Shown here in pieces: positions 44,682 through 57,645 of a stretch of DNA of 64,000 nt. How positions within the stretch are numbered: the stretch's first letter is position 1; the number at the start of each line of letters is the position of its first letter. The DNA lies in contig NW_020126823.1 in assembly GCF_002994745.2 (NCBI RefSeq), positions 62,001 through 126,000 on the forward strand. Reading direction: 5' to 3'. This DNA is from Rosa chinensis (Eukaryota > Streptophyta > Magnoliopsida > Rosales > Rosaceae). The notes below the pieces were generated by a model. It saw only the letters and a program-made list of their open reading frames with translations, made no database searches and was not told where the DNA came from. The position numbers were made by a program, and so were the translations under genes.

Positions 44682-46324
44682 TTACACCTTCTTGAAAGTT
44701 TCCAAGATAGCTTGGTCACTTTCATCCTTCTTAGATTGGGCGAACCTGCGTGGGAAGGGCATGCAAGAAGAGGAAGGGTTAGCAATAACCGAATTTGATA
44801 AGTTAGAATTACTACCTTTTACTTCCGGTTTTGCCTTTAATGGTGAGGATGCCTTGGTCTCTTCCTTGGACGTTGCAGGGTCCTTCTCAATACCCAACTT
44901 GGTGGGTTCTTGGTCTTCCTCACTCTCTATGCTCACTTGGGCCTTCCTCGACCCCTTTGGTTGATCCATGAACATTCTTCCACTCCTTTTAGTAACAACT
45001 GATGCATTCTCCATATTAGGGTTAGGGATTGTGTTACTAGGGAGCTTTCCAGTTTCGTGGATCTTGCTCATGAAATCCACAACTTGACCCATTTGCTTCT
45101 TGAGCTTTGCAATGTCCTTGGTGTGGGTCTGTTGTCGTTGATTCAAAGCCTGTGTAGAATTTGTTAAGGCTTGAGTAGAACTAGTCAAGGCTTCCAACGT
45201 TTTGTCATAGTGAGACATTGAAGGTCTTGAGTTCTGTGGAGGAGGAGGCATGTAAGGCCTTTGAAAAGATGATCCTTGGAATGAAGGCCCTTGAGGACGT
45301 TGGAAGTTCCCACCAAGAGGATTCTGAACATTTTCATTGTTGGTCCATTTGAAGTTGGGATGGTCCCTCCATCCTGGGTTGTAGGTATTAGAATAAGGGT
45401 CATGCCTAGGACGTTGAGGTCCTCCTTGATATCCTCCAATAGCATTCGCAGATTCCCATCCTCCATTTTCATTAAGTTGAGGGCATTGATCTGTAACATG
45501 CCCTTGCATAGAGCATACCCCACAAGCCATTGTTGCACTTGGTCCCTTGGAACTTACCACTTGGTTCATGAGAAGAGTAAGCTTATTCAGTTGGTCTTCA
45601 ATGGCAGTATTCTTGCTCATCTCATGTACCCTACGAGTAGAGTGTCCTATCCCCTCATATTGTTGGGAGTTTAGGGCACGATTTGCTATAAGTTCCTTCC
45701 CAACCGCAGGTGACTTATCCACAAAAGCTCCTCCAGCTGTAGCATCCAGCATTTGCCTTTCCAAGGGTGAGAGTCCTTCGTAGAAACATGTGAGCAGGGT
45801 CTCATCCTTCATCTGATGTTGAGGACATTGTGCAAGTAAGGAGTTGAACCTCTCATAGTAGGCAGCATAGGACTCATCATGGGCTTGCTCTATTCCACTG
45901 AGCTTCTTCCTGAGTGTGATGACCTTAGAAGCTGGGAAGTATTTCTCCAAGAAGGCCTTTCTCATTGTTTCCCATGATGTGATACGTCCTGTAGGAAGTT
46001 CATATAGCCAATCCTTGGCTCTATCAGCTAGAGAGAATGGAAATGCTCTCATCTTAAGAAGGTTCTCATCTGCCCCTTGTGGTTGCATGTTTGCACAAAC
46101 AGATTGGAATTCTCGTATGTGCTTGTTAGCATCCTCCATATTAAGGCCATGGAAGATAGGGAGCTTGTGCAACAATCCACTCTTAAGCTCGAACTCTGCC
46201 TGTCTTCCAGCTGCAAGGGCAGGGTATACTATGCCTGTAGGGGGTCCTCCTTCGACAGTTGAGGTGGAAAGTTCCCTAATAGATGCCATTCTCTCTTCCT
46301 TGACTTCTTCAAGTGGTGGTGAAG
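44682..46324 (-). pseudogene. gag: Element F gag fragment
   Basis: B-type gag on the minus strand. It has the capsid region, zinc knuckle [14 protein letters not shown] and an Asn/Pro-rich tail. The reading frame stops at 44682 where B has CAA and this copy has TAA, and a second stop follows in the protease linker. The N-terminal part is separated by the insertion of element H in the Ser/Pro-rich linker. The ORF with an ATG starts at 46289, but the upstream codons are also gag. It is closer to B than to D or H in the C-terminal half. Confidence 0.85.
46320..46324 (+). repeat. Likely target-site duplication of element H (left copy)
   Basis: TGAAG directly precedes the H LTR end. Its partner would be beyond 64000, so this is unconfirmed. 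Confidence 0.45.
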
Positions 46325-48525
46325 TGATGTCGCTTTTGGGAAGCGACCAATTTAACCCTGAAATGTCATTAGTAGTATAAAGTAAATAGGGATCGTTCTA
46401 TTCCGGGGATTGAGGGTACACCTGTCAATGTAGGACAAACAAACAATTAAAATTAAAACAAAGTATAATATTCACAAAAGTATTTACAATTATAAACATT
46501 ATTTACGAAAATAGGGGGGATTTTGTTTTTGATTTTGGTTTTCGAAAATTAAACTAAGTTAAGAAAATAATTAAAATGCAAAAACATAAAAAATACAAAT
46601 GGGATGTGAGAACAAAGATCAAAGTCGAAACTCATGATTAAAATTGATTCAAGTTCATCATTGTTCATCATAGTCATGCAAGAGGAGTCGATCATGTGAA
46701 GCGTTCAAAAGCAAACAATTTCCCATATTTTACTTTCAACGCTAATTAACCTAAGCGAAAGCACCTAGATTAATCCTATCAAACATGCAATCAAACCCTA
46801 GAAAGCTAGTCAATCATGTCATGTTTAACGCATTAAGCACCTAGAAAGGCTATCAACTCAAATGTGCAACTTAGTATGAAAAAGTCCACCTAATTGCAAT
46901 CTTCTCTGATTAAATTCGGTTTTTGTACAAAACCTTTACTACTTATCGATTCAAGAACACAAAACCAAAAAGTTGATCCATGTTCTCAAATTCGTAGCAA
47001 CATTCACATAAAAACCCTAAATGTTTCGAACCATTCAAGATTATCATACAAAAGATTTCTATCATACAAATTTAATCAAACACTCACACAAAAGCAACCA
47101 TAAATCGCAATATATGAATCTGAAAATTAACAATTAATCATAAAATTTCAGAAAACAATATTTGTTCAAACAATTGTGTCAACTAAGGCATAACCAACGA
47201 AAATTACAAAGCAAAGGTTACAAGGAGAATCGGATTACACCGTGATGAGGATGAGATGAATGAAGTGATGAATGGTCTCTTGAATTTCGAAAGCAATCTT
47301 CAAGGATGGTGATGGATGATGTGCACGGCTTGTCTTCTTCTTCCTTGGCCTTGCTTGAACTTCGTGGTTGCCCTAGAGGATGGAGATGAACACGGCTAGG
47401 CTAGAGAGAGTTTTCTGTTTTTTTCTTCAACGTGTAAACGCAAAAGTGGGGACTCCTGACGTTGAGAAGAATGGAGAATATATAGGGCACGGCCAACTTG
47501 GTCTCCAAGCCGTGTATTTCTTCTTTATTTTCCATGGAATTATTCTGAAAATGCCACATAGTTTCCTCCAATGATAGCTTGCCACATAAGCCCTATGAGG
47601 TGGTCCAACCAATCACAAAATTCCATTTAATTCCCTAACAATCTTGGCCGAAATTCCCTTGATAATATTCTGATTTTATACTTTAAATTCGGCCAAAATT
47701 CCTTTAGGGAATATAGGAATGTATCTAGACTTCTTTTGAGCTTTTCTTGGTCTCCACCTTTTTCTCTTTCCTTTTATTTCTCCCTTGAATCTCTCTTGCC
47801 GAATTCTCTAGGGTTTCTTCTTCATGGTGCACGGCAATTCCTTCTTTTCCTCTTGGCTTGGACGGCAAAAGATATTCTAGGGTTTATCTCTTGATGAATT
47901 TCCATAAAAATAGCCCTAGAAAATCTCCCTAGAAAATCTCCTTTTAATTTCTGATTTTTACGCCACTTTCCTTGTTTTTCTCTTGCTTTGAACGGCAACA
48001 CTCCCCTAGGGTTTATTCATGCGTCATAAACCCTAAATGTATGGGCTTCATGGGCCTTTGATCCAATTTGCCGAAAATCCAATGAGTCTTGAGAGTTCTT
48101 GGGCCTTGTTGCTTCAACTTCAAGCCTTGTCACCTTCCAACGTCATAACACTTCATTTTTCCATTTCTTTTTCATGATAACGCTGGAAACTTCATAGGTA
48201 AGCTTTCCTCCTTTTCGCAGGGTTTCCTGGTTGGACCAGGAAAACTTCTTTTCTTCATTTCTGCTCATTTCTGTGGCTCATTGTTCTTCATCTTGTCTCC
48301 CTCCAACGTTGGCTAGCTTCTCTCTCCATTTGTGAGCTCGTTTCAGCTCATTTGTGACAAGGACCTGAAAATAGAAACTAGTAAGAAAAATAGAAACTTT
48401 CCTAAAATGAAAAATGGCAACTTTCCTAAACTGAAAATGGGAAACTTTCTAAAAATGATAAATAGAAACTACAAAAATAGAAACTTTCTACAAATAGGAA
48501 CTTTCCCCATCAAAGAATGGAAACT
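46325..48525 (-). repeat. 3' LTR of element H, main part
   Basis: On the + strand it starts TGATGTCGC, the complement of a C-type LTR end with the GTCGCTT/AAGCGAC hairpin. TATA box (minus) at 47479-47484. Interrupted at GAAAC (48521-48525) inside the U3 repeat array. Confidence 0.87.
48521..48525 (+). repeat. Target-site duplication GAAAC of element G (left)
   Basis: Repeated at 55573-55577. Confidence 0.88.
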
Positions 48526-50545
48526 GATAGGAGCATTTTAATGCGACGTTTTAACTGTTATTTCCCTATATTTTATGCGTTATTTCCTTAATAAAACTCT
48601 GTTTAGGAAAGTTTCCATTCTTCGAATGGGAAAGTTCCTAATTTTAGAAAGTTTCCGTTTTGTAGTTTCTATTTTCCATTTTTAGAAAGTTTCCATTTTA
48701 GTTTAAGAAAGTTTCCATTTCTTATTTTAGAAAGCTTCTATTTTCAGGTTTTTGGAATAAATAAGCAGAATTGAGTTCATAAATGGAACGAGAAGTTTCA
48801 TGAAGATGACATGGCAAGGAGAGAATCAAGGAAGAGTTTTTTTTTTTAAAAAAGGAAAATATATTTTCCTTGGGGATTAAATTTGCCGTGTAAAACTTAA
48901 GGAAAAACAAGGTGACAACGTGGGAATTGAAGATGATTGATTGAGGATTTCAAGGAGAGATTTTCTTGGGAGACTTTTATGGAAAGAAATATTGTTGGAG
49001 GAATAATTTGGTGTGATTGCCAACGTGAAAATCAGAAATAATCAAGGAGATGACGTAAAGAGAGATTCAAGGGAGATATTTATGGAAGGAAAATATGTGT
49101 GCACCAAGGAAAAGCTCAAAAGGCGTCCAGATTCATCCCTAAATTCCCTAAAGGAATGTTGGCCGAAATTCATGAAGAAAATCAGAATAATTTCAAGGAA
49201 ATTCGGCAATTAAATATTAGGGAGGTATTTTAGAGAATTATGATTGGTTGGAACACATCACAAGGCTTACTTGGCATTCTATGATTGGTTGGACCACATC
49301 ACAAGCTTACTTGGCGAATTATCATTGGTTGAAGCTATGTGGAAAATTCTGATTGCTTTGTGAACCCTAGCCATGCTCCTATATATACCACCTCTTTGAC
49401 GTTGAGAAGAGTTCCTCTCCCCCATACAATTTACACTTTAGAAAAAAATCAGAAAATCTTCTTAGCATAGCCGTGAGTTTCTCCATCCTCTAGTCATCTC
49501 CACGAGTTCAAGCAAGGCCAAGGGAGAAGAAGCATAGCCGTGAGCATCCATCATCTATCTCCAACCTTGAAGCTTGCTTTCGAGATTCAAGAGACCACCA
49601 CATCAATCGTTCATCACCATCCCCATCTCACGGTGTAATCCGATTCTCCTTTGTAACCTTTGCTTTGAATTTCGTTGGTTATGAACTAGTTGACATATGT
49701 GTTTGAACAAATATTAATTTCTGGAATTTTTATGATTAATTGAGAATTTTCAGATTCATATTATTGTGATTCGAGAGTTGCTTATGTGGGTTTGTTTAAT
49801 TAAATTTGCGTTATAGATAACTTTTGTATTTTAATCTTATGTGGTTGCAAACACTTAGGGTTTCGATATAATTGGTGCTAGGTTTAAGAACATGAAATCG
49901 ACTTTTCGTTTTGTGTAAACTTGAATCAAAGTAGTAAAGGTTTTGTACAAAGATCGAATTTAATTAACGAGGATTGCAATTAGGTGGACTTTTCCATACT
50001 AAGTTGTACACTTGAGTTGATAGCCTTTCTCTATGTGTAATGCGTTAAACATGACATGATTGACTAGCTTTCTAGGGTTTGATTGCATGTTTGATAGGAT
50101 TAATCTAGGTGCTTTCGCTTAGGTTAATTAGCATTGAAAAGTAAAAAAATGGGAATTCATTTGCTTTCTAATGTTTCACATGATCAACTCCTTTCTCATG
50201 ACTTAGATGAACAATATTAGGGTTTGAATCAATTTTAATCATAAGTTTCGGTTTTGATCTTTGTTCTCTCATTCCATTTGTGTTTTTATGTTTTTGCATT
50301 TTTATTTGTTTTCTTTACTTAGGTTAATTTTCGAAAATCAAAAACAAAATCCCCCCTTTTTTCGTAAATAATGTTTATATTTGTGAATATCTTTGTGAAA
50401 ATTATACTTTGTTGTAATTTTAATTGTTTAACTGTTTGACAATGACAGGTGTACCCTCAATCCCCGGAATAGAACGATCCCTATTTATTACGTACTACTA
50501 ATGACATTTCAGGGTTAAATTATGCGCTTGCTTTCAGGCGCATCA
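48526..50545 (+). repeat. 5' LTR of element G (2020 bp)
   Basis: A-type LTR. TATA box TATATATA at 49380-49387. A tandem ATTGG-bearing duplication lies upstream (about 49240-49320). Ends CAGGCGCATCA. Confidence 0.92.
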
Positions 50546-50550
50546 ATTTT

Positions 50551-50568
50551 TGGCGCCGTTGCCGGGGA
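50551..50568 (+). other. Primer-binding site (tRNA-Asp), element G
   Basis: TGGCGCCGTTGCCGGGGA after a 5-nt spacer. Confidence 0.92.
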
Positions 50569-53551
50569 TTGAAAAATCACTTGTTAAATATGTGAATATT
50601 TGTTTTGTTTATATGTTGTGTTCGAAAAAAAAAAAAAAATTTACTTGTTAATTGTTCATAATTTGTTAGTTAATTAGTTAATTAATTACTTAGGTTGTTA
50701 TTTATATTATTGAATACGAATTTTAATTGTGAGTTGTAAATTAAAGAAGGAATAGGTGAAGTCGTGTTTATTAATATTGGCCTAAACCCCTTATTGGTAC
50801 CTAGTCCAGGTCCCTTAAGGTTGAGGGCGGCCTTTATTAACATTCATTGAACTGTCTTCACACTTAGGATCTTTTTCATCCAAGTAAGTATAGCCTATGT
50901 GGGATGGTGTCTAGGAAGGGGAGAACGCTCATGACAGGTTCTTGAATCCAGAAGTGCTTACAAATGGGCCTAAACCACAATGTGGGAGTAGCTCATGCCA
51001 AAATGGATTCTACCTCTCGTGGTCGCCCTCCCCTACCTGGCCATTTCAGTAAGGTTGCCCAAAGGATGTAGGAGAGACTTGGTGTCTAGACGACTATACT
51101 TGGGCCGCACGTCCTCTTGATTTACCGCTTGGAATTTAATTTGATATCAATGATATATATAACAAACGAAAATATTGTGATTCACTAAGGTATATTGGAT
51201 TAAACATAGTCTTGAAAAGGGTAGCTGTTTCAGTCCCATTGCACATCGAGACTCCCTGTTCCCGTACCTAAGTGTTGAAAATAATTGTAAAGGAAAGGAA
51301 AGAATGTAAATATTTGTAAGTATTTTCGTACAAAGAAAAAAAAAAAAAAAAAAACACTTGTGTAAATATTTTTCGTGTTTTTTTTTTTACTCACTTGTGT
51401 ACTTAACTTGTGTCTTATGTACTGACTTGTTAACTTGTGTACTTAACTTGTTAATATTACATGTAGTTTGTAATTCACTAACTTGTTATACTTGTTTATA
51501 TATATATATATATATTTTTTTGTATTTCTTTGTTAATTATAGTCACTAACTTTATTTAATGGAGGTACCGTCTGGCTGAAAGACGTTAAATTCAAGCGCT
51601 GCTTGGGAGGCAACCCAATTCAGAAGCAGCTGTGAAGGAGTCTTCAATAACACAGATTTGCTTTCTCTTTCGCTATTTCTTTTACTTTATAATTTTCTCC
51701 TTTATTTTTGTAGTCTTTTCGTAAATTCCATTCCTGTATGCTTAATTGTTTCATTGCATGCTTATGATTGATTACATTGAGGACAATGCAATATTTAAGT
51801 GTGGGGGAAGAGATTTACACTTTTATCTTGAGTCATATATTGAAAAATACAAAAAAAGTGAAAAATGTCAAAAATTTAAAAATTTTTGTTGCTTTTGTTT
51901 TTGTTTTGAGTCTTAGGATGCCCTTTCAACTGTCTAGGATGATTCTATATCTCTGAAATCATGATTAAAAGAGGATCACAAAATTGAGATGATTTCTAAA
52001 ATGGTATTCTTTGGTTAATTGAGATATATGAAAAATGTATGCATGTGTAGTGGATATGGATTTCGTGACTTTGGTACAGAATATGAGCATGTTAAGATGA
52101 GTTTTGATTCATATAAACCCATGTGAGATAATTGAGCCCATGTCCCTTTTTCTTGGAGTGAATCGAAAATATATATTCTTATTTTCTTGGCGATGTTTTG
52201 ATGATCTCATTATTCTTTCATCTTGATTGACTACTTGCCATAGATTAAGTTTGATGGACTAGAGAATGCTAGAATTCACTCTTGTGCTTGTTGAAACGTT
52301 ATATCAATACATGGCCCTGATTCTGGAAAGGATAGAGGCACCCTAGGAATTACCACCATTGCCAAATAAACATGTGTCCTTAATTGTGCCCGTCGTGGGA
52401 CCCCCCTAGATAAGCCCCTTTGAGCCTACATTAAGCCTTTTCATTCATCACCCTTAAAATCCTTAACCATGAAGCTTAGTATAGTTACAACCCTACCCTT
52501 TGTTCTAAGAACTTAGTGGAGCTATCTTTTGAGACATACTACGTGGGTTTGGTGCTAAGGATGAAAATTGAGAAGAGGTGAAAGTTCAAGTGTGGGGGTA
52601 GACTTATCCATAAAGAAAAAAAAATGTGTGAAAGAGCCGAGGAAAAGAAAGTGAAAAAGAAAAAATGTGTACGGCTAAAAGAAAGAAAAATGTTTATGGA
52701 TTTTAGTCCCCCATACTTAGTGATTTTGGAGTTTACTTTGAACTGAAGGCCCATTACAGAAAATATGGCTTTTGTCCAATTCACTAGAGTTCAAAGGAAG
52801 TTTAGAGTGAAGATTGGGCCCAACATGAAGACATTAGGCCCTTTTATGATCACCCCTAGGGAAAGTGACGTTTTTACAATGCCTTGCTGGAATTTCTTGA
52901 AGTCTCTACATTTACATGTGCTCTGCTAGGTTTTTAGGACACTTTGATAAATCCTTACCTTTCGTTTCTTTAAACCTTGAGCATTAGCCCCATTGCAACC
53001 CTTGAGAAGACCTTCTTGATCCTTAAGATGGGACAGCCCTTGATGTGGAGATGAGTTACAAGAGTTGAACATATGGCTTGGGTCCATCTGTGCAAGTAGT
53101 TGGTACCTTTCATGAGATCTTTAAAAGAAAAATATACATGTGCTTTTGTTTCATATAATATGTGATATACTTGCTATCTTTCACATATACTTGAGTGTAT
53201 AAGCTTTTAAGCATTGCCTTGAATTCTGAGAGAAGAAAGAGTGGATATGCCTTGTGAGAATTGAATCAAACTTGTTTGAAACATGCTTGACAGAACCCAT
53301 CACCATTGTTACAACCAAGTCATACTTGTGTATGTGTAAATTATGTGTTTCAATTAACTCTCGAATGCTTAAACATTGACTCTTGGTTAAGTGCTAATCT
53401 TGGTGTTGTGAAAGTAAGAGATTGCTGAGACAAAAAGTTGAAGGGCAATAGAATTTTTGTTTGGTTGAGTCTTTAAATTTTCGTTGAGTCTTAGTGTGTG
53501 TCTTTGTGTGATTTTGCTAAGGGACTAGCAAAAGCTAAGTGTGGGGGAATT
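50569..53551 (+). other. Internal non-coding region of element G
   Basis: Module 1 about 50748-51118 with GTAAGTA at 50884, A tract and T-rich low-complexity (51330-51390), (TA)n at about 51498-51515. The junction near 51565 reads TTTAATGGAGGTACCGTCTGG, which matches the first bases after B's gag-pol stop codon. Twin hairpins follow, then PPT-like copies at 51797 and 52588. No ORF of note. Confidence 0.75.
53537..53551 (+). other. Polypurine tract, element G
   Basis: AAGTGTGGGGGAATT directly before the 3' LTR. Confidence 0.85.
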
Positions 53552-55572
53552 TGATAGGAGCATTTTAATGCGACGTTTTAACTGTTATTTCCCTATATTT
53601 TATGCGTTATTTCCTTAATAAAACTCTGTTTAGGAAAGTTTCCATTCTTCGAATGGGAAAGTTCCTAATTTTAGAAAGTTTCCGTTTTGTAGTTTCTATT
53701 TTCCATTTTTAGAAAGTTTCCATTTTAGTTTAAGAAAGTTTCCATTTCTTATTTTAGAAAGCTTCTATTTTCAGGTTTTTGGAATAAATAAGCAGAATTG
53801 AGTTCATAAATGGAACGAGAAGTTTCATGAAGATGACATGGCAAGGAGAGAATCAAGGAAGAGTTTTTTTTTTTAAAAAGGAAAATATATTTTCCTTGGG
53901 GATTAAATTTGCCGTGTAAAACTTAAGGAAAAACAAGGTGACAACGTGGGAATTGAAGATGATTGATTGAGGATTTCAAGGAGAGATTTTCTTGGGAGAC
54001 TTTTATGGAAAGAAATATTGTTGGAGGAATAATTTGGTGTGATTGCCAACGTGAAAATCAGAAATAATCAAGGAGATGACGTAAAGAGAGATTCAAGGGA
54101 GATATTTATGGAAGGAAAATATGTGTGCACCAAGGAAAAGCTCAAAAGGCGTCCAGATTCATCCCTAAATTCCCTAAAGGAATGTTGGCCGAAATTCATG
54201 AAGAAAATCAGAATAATTTCAAGGAAATTCGGCAATTAAATATTAGGGAGGTATTTTAGAGAATTATGATTGGTTGGAACACATCACAAGGCTTACTTGG
54301 CATTCTATGATTGGTTGGACCACATCACAAGCTTACTTGGCGAATTATCATTGGTTGAAGCTATGTGGAAAATTCTGATTGCTTTGTGAACCCTAGCCAT
54401 GCTCCTATATATACCACCTCTTTGACGTTGAGAAGAGTTCCTCTCCCCCATACAATTTACACTTTAGAAAAAAATCAGAAAATCTTCTTAGCATAGCCGT
54501 GAGTTTCTCCATCCTCTAGTCATCTCCACGAGTTCAAGCAAGGCCAAGGGAGAAGAAGCATAGCCGTGAGCATCCATCATCTATCTCCAACCTTGAAGCT
54601 TGCTTTCGAGATTCAAGAGACCACCACATCAATCGTTCATCACCATCCCCATCTCACGGTGTAATCCGATTCTCCTTTGTAACCTTTGCTTTGAATTTCG
54701 TTGGTTATGAACTAGTTGACATATGTGTTTGAACAAATATTAATTTCTGGAATTTTTATGATTAATTGAGAATTTTCAGATTCATATTATTGTGATTCGA
54801 GAGTTGCTTATGTGGGTTTGTTTAATTAAATTTGCGTTATAGATAACTTTTGTATTTTAATCTTATGTGGTTGCAAACACTTAGGGTTTCGATATAATTG
54901 GTGCTAGGTTTAAGAACATGAAATCGACTTTTCGTTTTGTGTAAACTTGAATCAAAGTAGTAAAGGTTTTGTACAAAGATCGAATTTAATTAACGAGGAT
55001 TGCAATTAGGTGGACTTTTCCATACTAAGTTGTACACTTGAGTTGATAGCCTTTCTCTATGTGTAATGCGTTAAACATGACATGATTGACTAGCTTTCTA
55101 GGGTTTGATTGCATGTTTGATAGGATTAATCTAGGTGCTTTCGCTTAGGTTAATTAGCATTGAAAAGTAAAAAAATGGGAATTCATTTGCTTTCTAATGT
55201 TTCACATGATCAACTCCTTTCTCATGACTTAGATGAACAATATTAGGGTTTGAATCAATTTTAATCATAAGTTTCGGTTTTGATCTTTGTTCTCTCATTC
55301 CATTTGTGTTTTTATGTTTTTGCATTTTTATTTGTTTTCTTTACTTAGGTTAATTTTCGAAAATCAAAAACAAAATCCCCCCTTTTTTCGTAAATAATGT
55401 TTATATTTGTGAATATCTTTGTGAAAATTATACTTTGTTGTAATTTTAATTGTTTAACTGTTTGACAATGACAGGTGTACCCTCAATCCCCGGAATAGAA
55501 CGATCCCTATTTATTACGTACTACTAATGACATTTCAGGGTTAAATTATGCGCTTGCCTTTTAGCTGCATCA
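53552..55572 (+). repeat. 3' LTR of element G (2021 bp)
   Basis: Matches the 5' LTR, but the terminus reads TTTTAGCTGCATCA instead of TTTCAGGCGCATCA. TATA box at 54406-54413. Followed by GAAAC. Confidence 0.92.
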
Positions 55573-55662
55573 GAAACTTTCCTAAACAGGGTTTTATTAA
55601 GGAAATAACGCAGAAAATGCAGGGAAAAGCAAGTAAAACGTCGCATTAAAATGCTCCTATCA
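55573..55662 (-). repeat. 3' LTR of element H, U3 start
   Basis: Resumes after the GAAAC copy and ends GCTCCTATCA (the LTR 5' end on the minus strand) next to the PPT complement. Confidence 0.88.
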
Positions 55663-55677
55663 AATTCCCCCACACTT
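55663..55677 (-). other. Polypurine tract, element H
   Basis: AATTCCCCCACACTT on the + strand, the complement of the family PPT. Confidence 0.85.
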
Positions 55678-57645
55678 AGCTTTTGCTAGTCCCTTAGCAA
55701 AATCACACTAAGACTCAACAGAAATTAAAGACTCTAGACATACAAAGACTCTATAGCCCTTCAACTTTTTTTTTTTGTCTCAGCAATCTCTTACTTTCAC
55801 AACACCAAGATTAGCACTTAACCAAGATTCAATGTTTAAGCATTCGAGAGTTAATTGAAACATATAATCTTCACATACACAAGTAGGACTTGGTTGTAAC
55901 AATGGTGATGGGTTCTGTTAAGCATGCTTCAAACAAGTATGATCCAAATCCTCACAAGGTATATCCAATCTTTCTTCTCTCAGAATTCAAGGCAATGCTT
56001 AAAAGCTTATACACTCAAGTTTATGCGAAAGATACAAGTATATCACATAATGTAAGAAATGAAAGCACATGTATAATTTTCTTTTAAAGATCTCATGAAG
56101 GATACCAACTACTTGCACAGATGGACCCAAGCCATAGGTTCAACTCTTGTAACTCATCTCCACATCAAGGGCTGTCCCGTCTTAAGGATCAAGAAGGTCT
56201 TCTCAAAGGTTGTAATGGGGCCAAGGCTCAAGGTTTAAAGAAATGAAAGGTAATGATTTATCAAAGTGTCCTAAAAACCTAGCAGAGCATATGTAGATGT
56301 AGAGACCTCAAGAAATCCACCAAGGCATTGCAAAAACGTCACTTTCCCTAGGGGTGATCATAAAAGGGCCTAATGTCTTCATGTTGGGCCCAATCTTCAT
56401 TGTAAACTTCCCCTGAACTATAGTGAATGGACAAAGGCCAAATTTTTCTTTAGTAGGCCTTCATTTCAAAGCAGACTCCAAAATCACTAAGTATGGGGGA
56501 CTAAAATCCATAAACATTTTTCTTTCTTTTCTTTTTAGCCGTATACAATTTTCTTTTCTTTTCTTTTTTTCACGGCTTTCACATATATATTTTTTCTTTA
56601 TGGACAAGTCTACCCCCACACTTGAACTTTCACCTCTTCTCAATTTTCATCCTTAGCACCAAACCCACGTCGTATATCTCAAAAGATAGCTCCACTAAGT
56701 TCTTAGAACAAAGGGTAGGGTTGTAACTATACTAAGCTTCATGGTTAAGGATTTTAGGGTGATGAACGAAAAGGCTTGATGTAGGCTCAAAGGGGCTTAT
56801 CTAGGGGAGTCCCACGACGGGCACAATTGGGGACACAAGTTCATTTGGCAATGGTGGTAATTCCTAGGTTGCCTCTATCCCTTCCAGAATCAGGGCCATG
56901 TATTGATATAACGTCTCAACAAGCACAAGAGCGAATTCTAGCATTCTCTAGTCCATCAAACTTAATCTATGACAAGTAGTCAATCAAGATGAAAGAATAA
57001 TGAGATCATCAAAACATCGCCAAGAAAATAAGAATATATATATTTTCGATTCACTCCAAGGAAAAGGGACATGGGCTCAATTATCTCACATGGGTTTATA
57101 TGAATCAAAACTCATCTTAACATGCTCATATTCTGTACCAAAGTTTCGAAATCCATATCCACTACAAGGCATATATTTTTCATATATCTCAATTAACCAA
57201 AGAATACCATTTTAGAAATCATCTCAATTTTGTGATCCTCTTTTAATCATGATTTCAGAGATATAGAATCATCCTAGACAGTTGAAAGGGCATCCTAAGA
57301 CTCAAACAAAAACAAAAGCAACGAAATTTTTTTTAAATTTTTGACATTTTTCAATTTTTTTTGTATTTTTCAATATATGACTCAAAATAAAAGACTAAAA
57401 ATATAAATCCCTTCCCCCACACTTAAATATTGCATTGTCCTCAATGTAATCAATTAAAAGCATGCAATGAAACACTTAAGCATATAGGGATGAAATTTAC
57501 GAAAATAATACTAAATTCAAAAAGCAAAAAAAAACGAAAAATAAAAGATAAGGATAAAGAAAGCAAATCTGATTTGCATGGGTTGCCTCCCAAGTAGCGC
57601 TTGGTTTTAACGTCTTCTCAGCCTAGACGTGGTTTCCTCTTTTCC
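55678..57645 (-). other. 3' untranslated region of element H
   Basis: Homologous to 30441-32426 of D. PPT-like copies at 56612-56623 and 57411-57424 (minus). Post-stop hairpins at about 57575-57630. Short ORFs on either strand look incidental. Confidence 0.72.

Larger units (their letters stand above)
48526..55572 (+). mobile_element. Element G: coding-free LTR retrotransposon (LARD-like), complete
   Basis: TSD GAAAC on both sides, LTRs of 2020 and 2021 bp, internal region about 3.0 kb with PBS, leader module 1 only, 3' untranslated region and PPT. No gag or pol. Same plan as A. The LTRs are near-identical except for a T/A-run length near 48835 and a cluster of changes in the last 17 bp of the 3' LTR. 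Confidence 0.93.
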
